From Isoetes taiwanensis (lineage: Eukaryota; Streptophyta; Lycopodiopsida; Isoetales; Isoetaceae): DNA of 64,000 bases. A model generated the notes under the pieces. That model made no database searches, was not told the DNA's origin, and saw nothing but the letters and a program-made list of their open reading frames with translations. A program made the translations under genes and the position numbers. This document shows, piece by piece, positions 1 through 11,144 of this stretch (its first letter is position 1; each line of letters opens with the position of its first letter). Location of the stretch: positions 3,660,109 through 3,724,108 of the forward strand of contig JAJEKV010000004.1 in NCBI GenBank assembly GCA_021234155.1, given 5' to 3'.

Positions 1-1
1 T

Positions 2-475
2 TTGGCGGGCCCCCCTCGGCCGCCGCTCGTGGTCAGCAACATTCCCGCCAGAACCCGATGGTTTGATGCGGGTGTAAAGAACGCAAGCGGCTCCGGCCAC
101 ATTCGGATCCGGTGCACTTGCGGGCCACCACCACGCATCGCCCATCCGAAGAAGACAAAGGTGTGGTACCTTGCCAGGCATCAGGGGGAGATGTTCAGCC
201 TGCTGGACACTCATCCTCGAACCTTTTGGCGCAGAGTGCTTCCAAGGCCAGCCCGACCCTCGGGGACATCACACCCGGCCGGGGAAAAAGATTTTGCGGC
301 AGCTCTATGACGCCCGGGGCAGGACGCAGACGCCCATACCCCCACAGGATGGCCCCCCATTGGTTCTCGTGGAGGAGGATATTGAGGAGGGCCTGCAACG
401 GCTGGCTAATGGGAAGGCAGCTGACCTCGATGGTATGCAGGCCGAGTTACTCAAATGGGCAGGGCAGCCACTTGT
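2..475 (+). pseudogene. LINE (non-LTR retrotransposon) fragment, upstream part
   Basis: Broken reading frames carry the linker and the N-terminal part of a LINE reverse transcriptase. One frame has DTHPRTFWRRVLPRP and the next has a stretch containing GKAADLDGMQAELLKWAGQ, which corresponds to the conserved block before the polymerase domain of plant LINEs. At least one frameshift separates them. The piece begins outside the window and is cut at 475 by the Copia element; the frame resumes at 6563 (QPLV, then PVLTTPFNE), so both halves belong to one element. It is a dead copy. The family assignment rests on these motifs and on the catalytic domain at 6922-7395. Confidence 0.75.
471..475. repeat. 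Target-site duplication CTTGT, left copy
   Basis: CTTGT directly abuts the left LTR; the identical CTTGT lies at 6558-6562 next to the right LTR. Five bases is the usual Copia duplication length. Removing the element and one copy restores a continuous LINE frame. Confidence 0.93.
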
Positions 476-1175
476 TGTGAATATTAGAGCACAATTGCCA
501 CACTTAGATAGATAAAACAATAGAATAATGAAATGGTCAATCTTTACATTATCTATTCTTCAAAACAAGGCTTAATATCCATATGACACAATGTCAATAT
601 ATTCATGAAATAATCCATCAAATTCAATCACTGTAGCATTAAGAAACATTGACCATTACTTCACTTATTTGGATCGTTTAATGAACTCCCAAATCCTTAG
701 ACCAATTCCCGATCCTGTGCATATCCATCTCTATCTTCAGTGCTCGTTCTTATTTGCAGGTTCGACGGTTCAGCAGAGAATTTGGCAGATCGGTCCGGGC
801 TTATCTCAGTAGTTTCTTTTTTGATTTTCGGTTGCCTCCAATTTCCCCGTTCACCATATCATTGTAACAATGGTAATATTAACCATTAACCTTTGCCCAA
901 TATTTAATGGTTCAACTGCTCTCCTTAATATTCACGACCATTAGCCTTATGCTCTTCACCATGCAACCCTAGGTTAATAGATTATCCTTCGATTTACCAT
1001 TGCCCCTTAGACAATCACCATTATGCAACCAGTACTTCATACTGCAGATGTAAGCTCAAATGTAAGCTCTGTAACTTCAACATTAGGTCATCATATGAAC
1101 TGTGTGTCTGCAATATTATATCTTCATATCTGAGACAATTTGCCTAGATATATTATGCAATAACCAACTCCAACA
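476..1175 (-). repeat. 3' LTR of the Copia element (left copy)
   Basis: About 700 bp and nearly identical to 5854-6557. On the minus strand it starts TGTTGG and ends ATTCACA. Substitutions and small indels against the other LTR cluster near 1110-1135. Confidence 0.93.
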
Positions 1176-1190
1176 TTCCTTCTTTATTGC
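1176..1190 (-). other. Polypurine tract of the Copia element
   Basis: On the minus strand GCAATAAAGAAGGAA immediately precedes the 3' LTR, the position of the plus-strand primer in LTR retrotransposons. It is purine-rich rather than pure. Confidence 0.65.
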
Positions 1191-1212
1191 ATAATCATAT
1201 TACCTCTTTCGT

Positions 1213-1302
1213 CAGAAGCACAAAATGCAAGAACTAATAAATCTCAAGTGCATATCTCAGAAGCACAAAATGCAAGAACTAATAAATCTCAAGTGCATAT
1301 CC
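1213..1302. repeat. Two 45-bp direct repeats in the Copia 3' untranslated region
   Basis: The block beginning CAGAAGCACAAAATGCAAGA at 1213 is repeated with period 45 at 1258. It lies between the end of pol and the LTR. Confidence 0.92.
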
Positions 1303-1415
1303 GAATCGTGGGTTTAGAGAATGAGGTTTTAAACCTGAGCTGCAATTTAAAGAAAAACTTTGAGCAAAGTCAACTTACTCAATGAGGCTTTTAGCCCTGA
1401 TTGCATGTCAGCATT

Positions 1416-1629
1416 TGCCTAGTGCAAGTCTGAACTGCACTATCACATTTAATATCTGGTGCATGTCTGAACTGCACCATTCTTTTGACTTGAACTTCAT
1501 AAATTCTGCACTGATCAAAACACATTTACTTAGTGCTAGTCTAAACTGCACCATCACATTTAATATCCAGTGCATGTCTGAACTGCACCATGCTTTTAGC
1601 CTGAACTTCATAAATTTCGGACTGATCAA
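1416..1629. repeat. Two imperfect tandem repeats of about 111 bp
   Basis: A unit with TAGTGCAAGTCTGAACTGCA, then ATATCTGGTGCATGTCTGAA, starts near 1420 and recurs near 1531 with scattered substitutions. It lies just past the end of the Copia pol frame on the 3' side. Confidence 0.85.
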
Positions 1630-1654
1630 ATGTCTGATTCCTCCTTCAGTTCAT

Positions 1655-4600
1655 GATTACAGAACCTTAAGTGCATTTCTAAATTGCACGAATTTGCTCT
1701 CAGGCAGAGCTTTTGTAAACACATCTGCTATTTGGTTAGAGGTGTTTACATATACCAACTTAATGCAATTCTTTGAGACCAGATCTCTAACAAAATGCAT
1801 ATTTAGTTCAATGTGCTTCATCCTCTCGTGATCAATAGGATTCTTGGCAATGGCAATGCAGCTTTGACTATCAAGAAAATCTCGTTGGCCCTAACCTGCT
1901 TTGCAATTTAATTCTTCAAGCAATCTTCTCACCATGCTATTTCTCTAGCCACTAGTGATGATGTCGCATATTCAAATTTCTCACCATGACATTGCAATTG
2001 CGCTTTTTGTTTTTGCACTTCCATTAATAGCTCCTCCAAAGAAGGAAGACCACATAGCCGATGTTGATTTTCGTGGATGCCAAGTCACCACCCCAATCTG
2101 CATCACTGTAAGCATAAATGTTGAGATCTTTTGAATCAAATGTTATCCCTTGATTCATTGTGCCTTTGAGATACTTCAAAACTCTTTTCCCAGCCAGCCA
2201 ATGTTCTTTGGTTGGATTATTACACTGTCTACTCAGAATGTTTACAATATATGAAATATCAGGTCTGCTATTGTTGGCCAAATATAGCAAACATCCGACT
2301 AGTTCCCTATAGGGAATTCTTTCCATTTCCTTTATTTCTTTATCTGTTCTTTCCTTTTCTGCTGTCAATCTATGTCCAGGGACTGCTGGTGTTTTGACTT
2401 CATGAGCTTCTGTCGATTAAACCTATTCAAAGATATTCTCAATATGTCCGCTTTGAGTTAGTTTCAGCCAGCTTCCTTTGTCTATCCCTTTGTGACTTCA
2501 ATTTCCAAAAATGCCTTAGCTCCCCCAAATCTGTCATCTTGTATCTGGCTTTCAGAATATTCTTGCACAAATTCAGAATTTTAGAGTCATTAGCTATCAT
2601 GATACAATCATCAACATATAAGGCTATCATGCAGTAATTGTTCTCAACCTTGTACCTGTAGATGTTCCCATCATTTTGCATTTTCTCAAACCCCTGTTCT
2701 CTGAGATAATTATTTATACATAAGTACCATTCCCTTGGAGCTTGTTTCAACCCATAGACCGCTTCTATTCAATCTCCAAACCTTATTTTCTCCTTTTTCA
2801 TGTCCTGGGGCCTGTTTCATGAATACTTTTTCATCCAACTTTGCATTTAGAAAGGCTGTTTTTACATCCATGTGATGTAATTCCAGATTTAAGGCATTTG
2901 CTAATCCCAAGAGTACCCTTATACTTGTGAGTTTCACAATAGGTGAATAAGTTTCATCAAAGTCTTTTCCCTTCTTTTGTGTGAATCCTTGGGCAACTAG
3001 ACGAGCTTTATATTTTTTTGTGCCATCTATTCCTTCTTTGATTTTAAAAACCCACTTACTGCCAATAACATTATGGTCTACTGGATAGTCAACAAGTTCA
3101 TATGTTTCTGTCTCATGAAATGATAAAAGTTCATCATTCATAGCTTCTTCCCACTTGGCTTTGTCTGGACTATTCAGTGCTTCATCTAATGTTCTTGGAA
3201 TATTTGCATCTTCCACTAAAGCCATAATCTGATCATAGTCATGCCCTAAATTTTCAAGCCTTTTACTTCTTCCTGCCTCATTCCTGATCTCCAATAACTT
3301 TTCGCCAGGATTTTTCTTATTCTTGAGACCTATTTCTTCAACATAATTTCCTTGTTGGCTTTTGTCTATTTTCTCAAGTGTCCCCCTCGCATGGTCTCGG
3401 GCTGTACCTTTTCCATCATCATCAGCATCTATAATAATATCCATTGGTTTTTCACTAGGTTTCTCAATTTTGTCCCTGTTTTGTTCAACTGTGTTCCTTT
3501 TTTGTTGTCTATCCTTGTAAACAACATTTTCATCAAACAATACATCCCTGCTGATTATTACTGACTTTGAACTTGGAACAAAAATTCTAAACCCTTTACT
3601 CTCTTCATCATATCCTACTAAAAAACCAACTTCAGCCTTGTTGTCAAGTTTTTTCCTCAATTCTGATGGAATATGTGTATATGCCAAGCATCCATACACT
3701 TTAAACATGTCATAATCTAGACTTGTTTTGTTACTTGACCATACTAGTTCAGGAATATTACCTTGTATGCTTGAAGATGGCAACCTATTTTGTATAGTTA
3801 CAGCAGCCTTCAATGCTTCCTCCCATAAATAATTAGGTAGGCCACTGGCTTTTATCATTGACCTGACAGCATCCATCAAAGTCCTATTTCTTCTTTCTGC
3901 AACTCCATTTTGTTGGGGACTGTACCTACAAGTCAATTGTCTTTTTATCCCATTAGCAATGCAAAAAAGTTTGAATTTAGTTGACAAGTATTCTCCACCC
4001 CTGTCTGATCGAATACACTTTACCTTTTTTCCAGTTTGCCTTTCCATTTCAGTCACATAGTGCTTGAATGCTTGTAAAGCTTGTGATTTCTTCTCTAAGC
4101 AGTAGCATTTACATTTTCTAGAATGATCATCTATAAAGCTTATAAAATACCTTTTGTTTGTTCTTCCTTTAACATTCAATGGCCCACACAAGTCAGTATG
4201 TACAAGTTCTAGAACTTCTCCAGCACGTTTCTTACTCCTTTTGAATGGCAGCCTGTTTAATTTCCCTAATGCACATCCTTCACAAATTAGATTCCCTGCA
4301 TCTGCACTATTGCATTCCAACCAGCCTTTCTTGACTAAGCCCTTGATGTTATTAAAATGAGTATGACCTAACCTGCTGTGCCACAGTTCAAAATCTGAGC
4401 TACTCACAGTATTTACTTCATTGAAAACTGAATTATCCAATTGAAAGAGGTTCCCAACACGTTTTGCAACAAACTTTTTTTCATTTCCCATAAAAATGTT
4501 ACATGCATAAGAGTCAAAATTGACTCTATAGCCAAGATCCACCAATTGACTAACAGAAATCAAGTTTTTAATTATGCTAGGCACGCATAGAACATTTTCA

Positions 4601-5187
4601 ATATCAACTATATTCCCTTCTAGATTTGATAACTGCAACAGTCCTCTGCCTTCAATGGTTTGCAATGCTCCATTCCCTACTTGCACACTCCTTGTATGAT
4701 GCTTAGAGATTTTTTTGAGAAGATCAGTAGATTGCACTACTGATCTTTCAGCTCCACTATCAACTACAAGAGAATGAGAGTTTTTGTTAGCAAACTTTTC
4801 ATCAAGTATGGCAAATTCACCACTTACCTCTTCCTCATCTTCAGTGCATTCATTTTCTTCATGTTCATGCTCTTTAGCAATGAAGGTTCCAGCTGGTTTT
4901 CTTCCTCCTTTCCCTCTTGTGTCTATTTTCCTGCCAGCACTACTCTTCCCTTTGTAATCTTTTGGGGTTGGACATTTGGCAGCCAAATGACCCCTGCCTC
5001 CACAGTTATAGCAGTTAAAATCCTTTTTTAATTTCGGGCAATTATTCTTAACATGCCCTTGCTCATTGCAATTGTAGCAAATTATCTTCCTAGTTGAGCT
5101 TTTTCCCTTTTTTCCAGCAAATAGAATTTCTGCCCCTTCATCATCATTGTTTCTTGCAACTTTCTTCTGTTCGATCTCAGTTCTCAA
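1655..5187 (-). pseudogene. Copia pol: protease, integrase, reverse transcriptase, RNase H
   Basis: The 825-codon frame 2710-5187 opens with two CCHC zinc knuckles (CYNCNEQGHVKNNC and CYNCGGRGHLAAKC), then the aspartic protease motif VVDSGAE. The integrase follows, with its HHCC zinc region (WHSRLGHTHFNN, CEGC) and DDE core residues (HTDLCGP, RSDRGGEY, NGVAERRNRT). The reverse transcriptase starts at WVFKIKEG, KARLVAQGF and MDVKTAFLN. A one-base shift near 2757 moves the rest to another frame holding the catalytic ALYVDDCIMIAN (2439-2750). Another shift leads to RNase H (2024-2368: RPDISYIVN, YSDADWGGD), and further shifts to the C-terminal block NQIADVFTKALPE, which ends near 1655. All catalytic motifs are intact; only the frame is broken. 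Either the copy is newly dead or these are sequencing errors. Confidence 0.9.
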
Positions 5188-5832
5188 AATACTCTCAGCC
5201 TCATCTCTATTTTTTGCCCTAACTGTTCATTTTCTATGACTGCTCGAGCTATGGTGAGAACTTGGAATCTTTCAGAGAGATCAACTCGGCCAGCGACCAA
5301 ATCAGCCACAATATTGTCAAATTTGTTAAAGAACTCAGACAAGTCATCTTCATCATGCAACTTTAAGTTTCTAAGCTCTTTGTCTAGTAAATCAATTTGA
5401 GAAGACGTCTTCTCTTCAAATTGTTTAATCAAATACATCCACATCTCTCTTGGAGTCTTATTTCTTAACTTTAATCTTATGGTAGGACTTACCTTGGAAG
5501 TGATGATTCCTTGTGCCTCCTTTACCCTTGCATATTCAGTCTTGGTTCCTTTGATTCCTTCAAATTTGATTCCAGAGTTCACTTCTCCGAACTTTCGTAA
5601 TCATTTGCACTAGTTCCTCCTCCGGATCTTGCAATGCTGCTTGCAAAGTGGACCTGCTTCCATTGCTGCACAAACTTTCTCCCAAGGGATTGACCAAATC
5701 CCACAGTTCCTCCACTTCTAGAATGTGTATAATTGAGTCCTTCCAAACTTGAAAGCCAGGACCCCCTTTGTACACATCAACTGCACTTAACAAACTGGCT
5801 CCAAACCTACTTGACATCCTGCACAGCTTCAC
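5184..5832 (-). pseudogene. Copia gag
   Basis: Two overlapping frames, 5560-5832 and 5184-5582, together form one gag. The first holds FQVWKDSIIHILEVEELWDLV, the usual N-terminal Copia gag block with a conserved Trp pair. The second holds the UBN2-type core (KLRNKTPREMWMYLIKQFEE and an acidic run around LHDEDDLSEFF). One frameshift lies between them, and a second frame change near 5187 leads to the zinc knuckles and pol. Coat-protein function is inferred from the family. The first Met used here lies 22 bases inside the 5' LTR boundary. Confidence 0.85.
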
Positions 5833-5839
5833 TTAACCT

Positions 5840-5851
5840 GCTCTGATACCA
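5840..5851 (-). other. Primer-binding site (initiator Met tRNA)
   Basis: TGGTATCAGAGC on the minus strand, two bases inside the 5' LTR. It is the standard sequence complementary to the 3' end of plant initiator-methionine tRNA. Confidence 0.93.
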
Positions 5852-5853
5852 GA

Positions 5854-6557
5854 TGTGAATATTAGAGCACAATTGCCACACTTAGATAGATAAAACAATA
5901 GAATAATGCAATGGTCAATCTTTACATTATCTATTCTTCAAAACAAGGCTTAATATCCATATGACACAATGTCAATATATTCATGAAATAATCCATCAAA
6001 TTCAATCACTGTAGCATTAAGAAACATTGACCATTACTTCACTTATTTGGATCGTTTAATGAACTCCCAAATCCTTAGACCAATTCCCGATCCTGTGCAT
6101 ATCCATCTCTATCTTCAGTGCTCGTTCTTATCTGCAGGTTCGACGGTTCAACAGAGAATTTGGCAGATCGGTCCGGGCTTATCTCAGTAGTTTCTTTTTT
6201 GATTTTCGGTTGCCTCCAATTTCCCCGTTCACCATATCATTGTAACAATGGTAATATTAACCATTAACCTTTGCCCAATATTTAATGGTTCAACTGCTCT
6301 CCTTAATATTCACGACCATTAGCCTTATGCTCTTCACCATGCAACCCTAGGTTAATAGATTATCCTTCGATTTACCATTGCCCCTTAGACAATCACCATT
6401 ATGCAACCATTACTTCATACTGCAGATGTAAGCTCAAATGTAAGCTCTGTAACTTCAACATTAGGTCATCATATGAACCGTGGTGTCGCAATAATATTAT
6501 ATCTTCATATCCGGAGACAATTTGCCTAGATATATTATGCAATAACCAACTCCAACA
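5854..6557 (-). repeat. 5' LTR of the Copia element (right copy)
   Basis: 704 bp, nearly identical to 476-1175, ending at the second CTTGT target duplication. It would drive transcription toward lower coordinates. Confidence 0.93.
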
Positions 6558-6562
6558 CTTGT
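6558..6562. repeat. Target-site duplication CTTGT, right copy
   Basis: Matches 471-475; the LINE coding frame continues directly after it. Confidence 0.93.
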
Positions 6563-8407
6563 GCCGGTCCTCACTACCCCCTTCAATGAGCATTGCGGGA
6601 AGGACTCCCCGACAATGGACCACAAGTGGGGTTGTTCCCATTCACAAAGGCGACCCACACCGCCAATTACCACCACGGACGATCATGGTCGATTCAAGAT
6701 TTGCCAAACTCTTGGCTGGCATTCTCGAAAGCAGCGATTGGAGGCCAGATGTAAGCCCTTACAAAAAAATGCGCAGAGCCCCTCACACAGGCGGGCTTTA
6801 GACCCGCCACTCAACGATTGACCATATCTTTTATTGCGGGCTTTGTGGACAGCGAAGGCTTTTGATACGGTTCCAGGGAAAAGTCGTGGGCTAGATCAAG
6901 CCAACGGGGCTCCCGCTGCCTGTGCAGAATGCCATATACAGGTTGTATGAGAGTTGTTTTGGCAGGATGCAGCCGACGGGCCAAGCATTCACCAGTAGTA
7001 TCGGGGTCCGGCAGGGTTGCCCCCTCTCGCCAACACTTTTTGGCCTCTACATTGATCAGTTAGAGCCCTGGCTTACTGAGCATGGGGGGGATGGCATACA
7101 GCTTTTGCACCAGGTCATCCGCCAGCTCATCTATGCGGACGATGTTGGCCTGCTGGCCCACACCCCAGAAGCTATGCAGTCTCACCTGGATGCCCTAGAC
7201 ACATTTTGTCAGGCTACAGACATGCGCGTGAATCTGGCCAAGACCAGGGTGGTTCTCATATCCTCTTCACGCCACCCCATGCCTCCTGCACTCACATATG
7301 GGGGCGGCTACATGGGCGTCACGCCCACCTACAAGTACCTAGGGTGGAGTTCCCCTCCTGAGTTCTCCCTGGGGGCGTCTATCCGCTGTGGGTGACAGCA
7401 GTCGGAAAGCTTTATGCCATGCGGAACTTGATCAAGCGAGCTCTATGATTGGGGCCATCGGTCACATCTTCGAACCTAATCGGTCGAGCTTTGTCCTTTG
7501 TACGGCCGAGGTTTGGGGCGGTCATCTCTTTGGCGACTGGAATGACTTGGAGCGGTCACGAGAATGCATTTTTGCACGGCACTTGGGTGAAACCTTCCAA
7601 ATTTTATCGGTCCGTGCCAGAAATCTGGATTCTTGCCGCTTGGCAGCCCTCTTGCTATACACATCGCCTATTTTCGTAAAAGTGGTTACTATGGGTGATG
7701 TCGGCCCCGCGACCGGGCTTACACCGCGGTAATGGGTCCGCAGCCGCTTAGGCCCGCTGGAGGGAGGGTGGAGATCGCTGGTTCGCCAGATGGGACGCGG
7801 CAGAGCACGATGCGGTGTGGACACGCCGCCATCGTGGGACATTCATGAGTATCTTAGACGCTTTGTTTCTTGGCAAGATCCGGGACCCGGCCAGGAGCAT
7901 GTCAAACGCCCATTACAAGGAAGCACATCAACCCCTATAGCTAAAGGCCCCCACAGCTCTACTCGCTGCTCCTACCGCCTCAAAAAGCTGCACTCATTGC
8001 CTCCATTCGCATTGTGTGCCCACCATCTTCGTGATCGGTGACGCGTGGATTGGGGAGCTCCTCACAGACGCATTCGCCGGGCACGCCAAACCGTGCCATT
8101 GAGGATGAGTCTCACACTTTCCGTGAGTTGCCCTCGGGCCGGGATTCCGGGCCGATCACGCCTTTTAGTGCTACCGGACTTGCCTTTACATTTGCCGATG
8201 AACACACACAAAAAGATATGACTCTATATATTTGGGTGTTTTTGCATTTTATATGTTAGGACAGTTTGTCAGCAGGCTGATTGCTTCCACGGTTTTTCCC
8301 TCGAAAACCCTTCGGGGCGGGGGTTTTTTAATCCGGGCAGTAATCCGCTTGCTGCGTTTTTGTATTGGGTCCCATAGACCGATTGGTCTCCGTGGACGAT
8401 AAAAGTA
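6563..8407 (+). pseudogene. LINE fragment, downstream part with reverse transcriptase
   Basis: Continues the LINE cut at 475. Between 6563 and 6920 several frames carry pieces such as VVPIHKGDP, TIMVDSRFAKLL and AFDTVPG, which are reverse transcriptase motifs broken by indels. The best stretch, 6922-7395, has SIGVRQGCPLSPTLFGLYID (LINE motif 4) and the catalytic LIYADDVGLLAH, followed by the thumb region NLAKTRVV. 7388-7732 continues after a frameshift with the C-terminal region (CTAEVWGGHLF, FARHLGETF). The 3' untranslated part contains a GGTCCC-rich tail and ends at a CTTC repeat. The YADD residues are preserved, but the element is dead through frameshifts. Confidence 0.85.
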
Positions 8408-8426
8408 TCTTCCTTCCTTCCTTCCT
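8408..8426 (+). repeat. CTTC microsatellite at the LINE 3' end
   Basis: TCTTCCTTCCTTCCTTCCT: about four and a half CTTC units where a LINE tail would be expected. Confidence 0.85.
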
Positions 8427-10296
8427 AGATTTTCAAAAACTATCCCAAGATTCCTCTACATTTCTCAAGATTCCTCTAGATTCTTCGTAGATTCTTCTAC
8501 GTTCCCTTAGATTCTATAAAGGTTCCCTTTCTAAGATTTCCCAAGATTCTCAAAGATTTTAAGAAGATTTTCTTAGATTTCTCTAGACTGTCAAAGATTC
8601 TCCCAAGATTCCCCAAGATTCTATGTATTTCTCTTAGATTCTCTAAGATCCTATGAACATTTTTCTAGATTCTCCAAGATTCCATCAAGATTCCTCTAGA
8701 TTGTCAAAGATTTTATGAAGATTTCCTTGGATTCCTCTAGATTCACGAAGATTCTCTTTTGATTTCTATAGATTTCAATATTGTCTTGAGATTCCTTTAG
8801 ATTCTCAAAGATTCCAGGAAGATTCCCCTAGATTCAATTAAAGTACCATAGATTCTATTAAGATTCCAAGATTCACCCTGCAAAACACATACAGTGTAAA
8901 AGATTCTCTTAGATTCTTAAAATTCTACAGAGATTCCCCTAGATTTTCAAAGATTATCCCAAGATTCTTCTACATTTCTCAAGATTCTATGTATATTCTC
9001 CTAGATTCCCTTAGATCATATGAAAGTCCTCAAGATTCTCCAAGATTCTATCGAGATTGCCCTAGATCATAAAAGATTCCTCTAAATTACCTAGGATTTT
9101 ATGTAGATTTTCCTACATTTCCTTAGATTCTATGAAGATTCCTTTAGATTCTCCAAGATTTCTCTAGATTCTCTCAAGATTCCCATAGATTCCCCAAGAA
9201 TCTATGTAGATTCTCGTACACTCTCTAAGATCCTATGAAGATTTCCTTAGGCTATCCAAGATTCCATCAAGATTCTCAAAGTTTCCATCGGGGTTCCCCC
9301 TAGTTTCCCAAAGATTCTCTCAAGATTCACATGATTCCCAAGATTCTATATAAATTCTCCTAGATTCTCTAAGATCCTATCAAGATTTTCCTAGATTCTC
9401 AAGTATTCTATGAAGATTTCTCAGATTCCCATAGATCCTCTTGAGATTCCCATAGTCCCTAAGATTCTCTTGAGATTCCCCAAAATTTTCAAAGACTATC
9501 CTAAGATTCCTATAGATTCCTCAAGAATCTATCTAGATTCTCTTAGCTTCCCTTACATCTTATGAGGACACCCTTAGATTTTCAAAGATTCTCTCAAGAA
9601 TCCCATAGATCCCCCAAGATTCTATGTTGATTCTCCTAGATTCTATAAGATCCTATGAAGATTCCCCTAGATTCTCAAAGATCCTTTTGAGATTCCACTA
9701 GATTCCCTAAGCTTATATTGAGATTCCTCAAGATCCCATAAAGATTCCTCTAGATTCTTCTAAATTACCATAGACTTCGTAAAATTCTAAGAAGATTCCT
9801 TTAGATTCTCTAAGATTCCCTAGATTCTCAAAAACTTTATAATAGATTCCTCTAGATTCTCCCATGTTTCCCATAGATTCCCCAAGATTCTATGTAGATT
9901 CTCCTAGATTCTCTAATCCTATGAAGATTTACCTAGATTCTCTAAGATTCCATCAAGATTCCCCTAGGTTCTCAAAGATTTATGAAGATTCCACTAGATA
10001 CCTCTAGGTTCGCAAAGATTCTCTTGTGATTCGTATAGATTCCTAAAGATTCTAATGAGGTTCTCTAGATTCTCAAAGATCCTAGGAAGATTCCCCTAGA
10101 TTCTCTTAGTATACCATAGATTTCATCAAGATTTTTGAAGATTCCATTGGATTCCACTAGATTCGCAAAGATTCTCTTGTGATTCCTATAGATTCTTTAA
10201 GATTCTATTGAGATTCCTCTAGATTCCAAAGATCCCAGGAAGATTCCTCTAGATTCCTCTTAACATAACATAGATTCCATTAAGATTCTAAGATAA
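8427..10296 (+). repeat. Degenerate AGATTC low-complexity array, about 1.87 kb
   Basis: AGATTC or AAGATTCC recurs on the plus strand every 9 to 20 bases for almost 1.9 kb, linked by variants such as CCTCTAGATTC, CTCAAAGATT and CCTATGAAGATT. No open frame of note runs through it. The motif is kept in one orientation throughout. The array starts right after the LINE tail and ends abruptly near 10296 in unique DNA. It looks like an old minisatellite or satellite block; I recognise no named family. Confidence 0.85.
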
Positions 10297-10570
10297 GAAG
10301 TTTCTTAGGATCCGATCAAGTTGGCTCCAACTATGACGAAACGGTGCCAAAGCACCACTCATTAGAAAGTTCTTGACAAGAGGAATCCAATGGCGTGGCC
10401 ACACCTTAATCCGACCCCTCTAGTGCAAGTTACGGGCCTTTGAATACGATTAAATAAAAGGAAGCTTTCTAGAAAGTCCATCCAATAAATGCTTTGCCAC
10501 CTCACTACATTTTTATTAATGAGGATGCACCTCACCTCATTTGAAAAAATATAATTTAAATAAAAACTTA
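10297..10570. other. Unassigned sequence between repeats
   Basis: AT-rich DNA with no convincing open frame or known element. Confidence 0.5.
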
Positions 10571-11144
10571 ATGGCTAGGATTTATCCTAACCTTTTGATC
10601 TAACGGCTAAGATCTCGCTACACCAAATCACCTTTAAGGAACCTTCCTTGCACCTTCTTTACAAAAATCAAAGGCTACGATTTTCGCCTTCCCCTTTGAT
10701 CCGACCGGTTCCGCGGATGGGGTGCATGCCCCGATGCCCATGCCCATGCATGTACACACACATCTAAATATGTGGCCGAGATTTAATCCCCGAAATTGAC
10801 GGCCGGATGGATGGGGAGCAACCGATGTGTCCCACACATGAAAGTGTGTTTATATATATAATGGCTAGGATTTATCCTAATCTTTTGATCTAACGGCTAA
10901 GATCGCTACACCAAATCACCTTTAAGGAACCTTCTTGCACCTTCCCTACAAAAAATCAAAGGCTATGATTTCACCTTCCCTTTGATCCGACCGGTTCATG
11001 ATGGGGTGCATGCCCCCCATGCATGCCCATGCATGTACACACATCTAAATATGTGGCCGAGATTTAACCCTTTGAAATTCCAACGGCCCATATAGAAAGG
11101 AGCAACCGATGTGTCCCACACATCAAAGTGTGTTTTATATATCC
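10571..11144. repeat. Tandem duplication of a unit of about 287 bp
   Basis: The unit starting ATGGCTAGGATTTATCCTAA at 10571 recurs at 10861 with the same start. Both copies contain TTTGATCTAACGGCTAAGAT, a GCATGCCC-rich palindrome-like patch, TGTACACACA and a TATATA end. They differ by small indels and substitutions. Confidence 0.92.

Larger units (their letters stand above)
476..6557 (-). mobile_element. Ty1/Copia LTR retrotransposon, nearly complete
   Basis: A 6.08-kb element with direct LTRs at 476-1175 and 5854-6557, both starting TGTGAATATT and ending CCAACA on the plus strand. It has a TGGTATCAGAGC primer-binding site, a purine-rich tract and a 5-bp target duplication. Coding order on the minus strand is gag, zinc knuckles, protease, integrase, reverse transcriptase, RNase H; integrase before reverse transcriptase defines Copia. 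The LTRs differ at only about ten to fifteen places by eye, so the insertion is recent. Several frameshifts interrupt gag-pol in spite of that. It inserted into an older LINE. Confidence 0.95.

Noticed and set aside
8427-10296. Heat-shock-element cluster in the AGATTC array
   Set aside because: Heat-shock elements need alternating GAA and TTC at 5-base steps; here one orientation dominates and spacing is irregular.
8427-10296. CRISPR-like array
   Set aside because: The repeats are only 6 to 9 bases, degenerate and without uniform spacers, in eukaryotic DNA.
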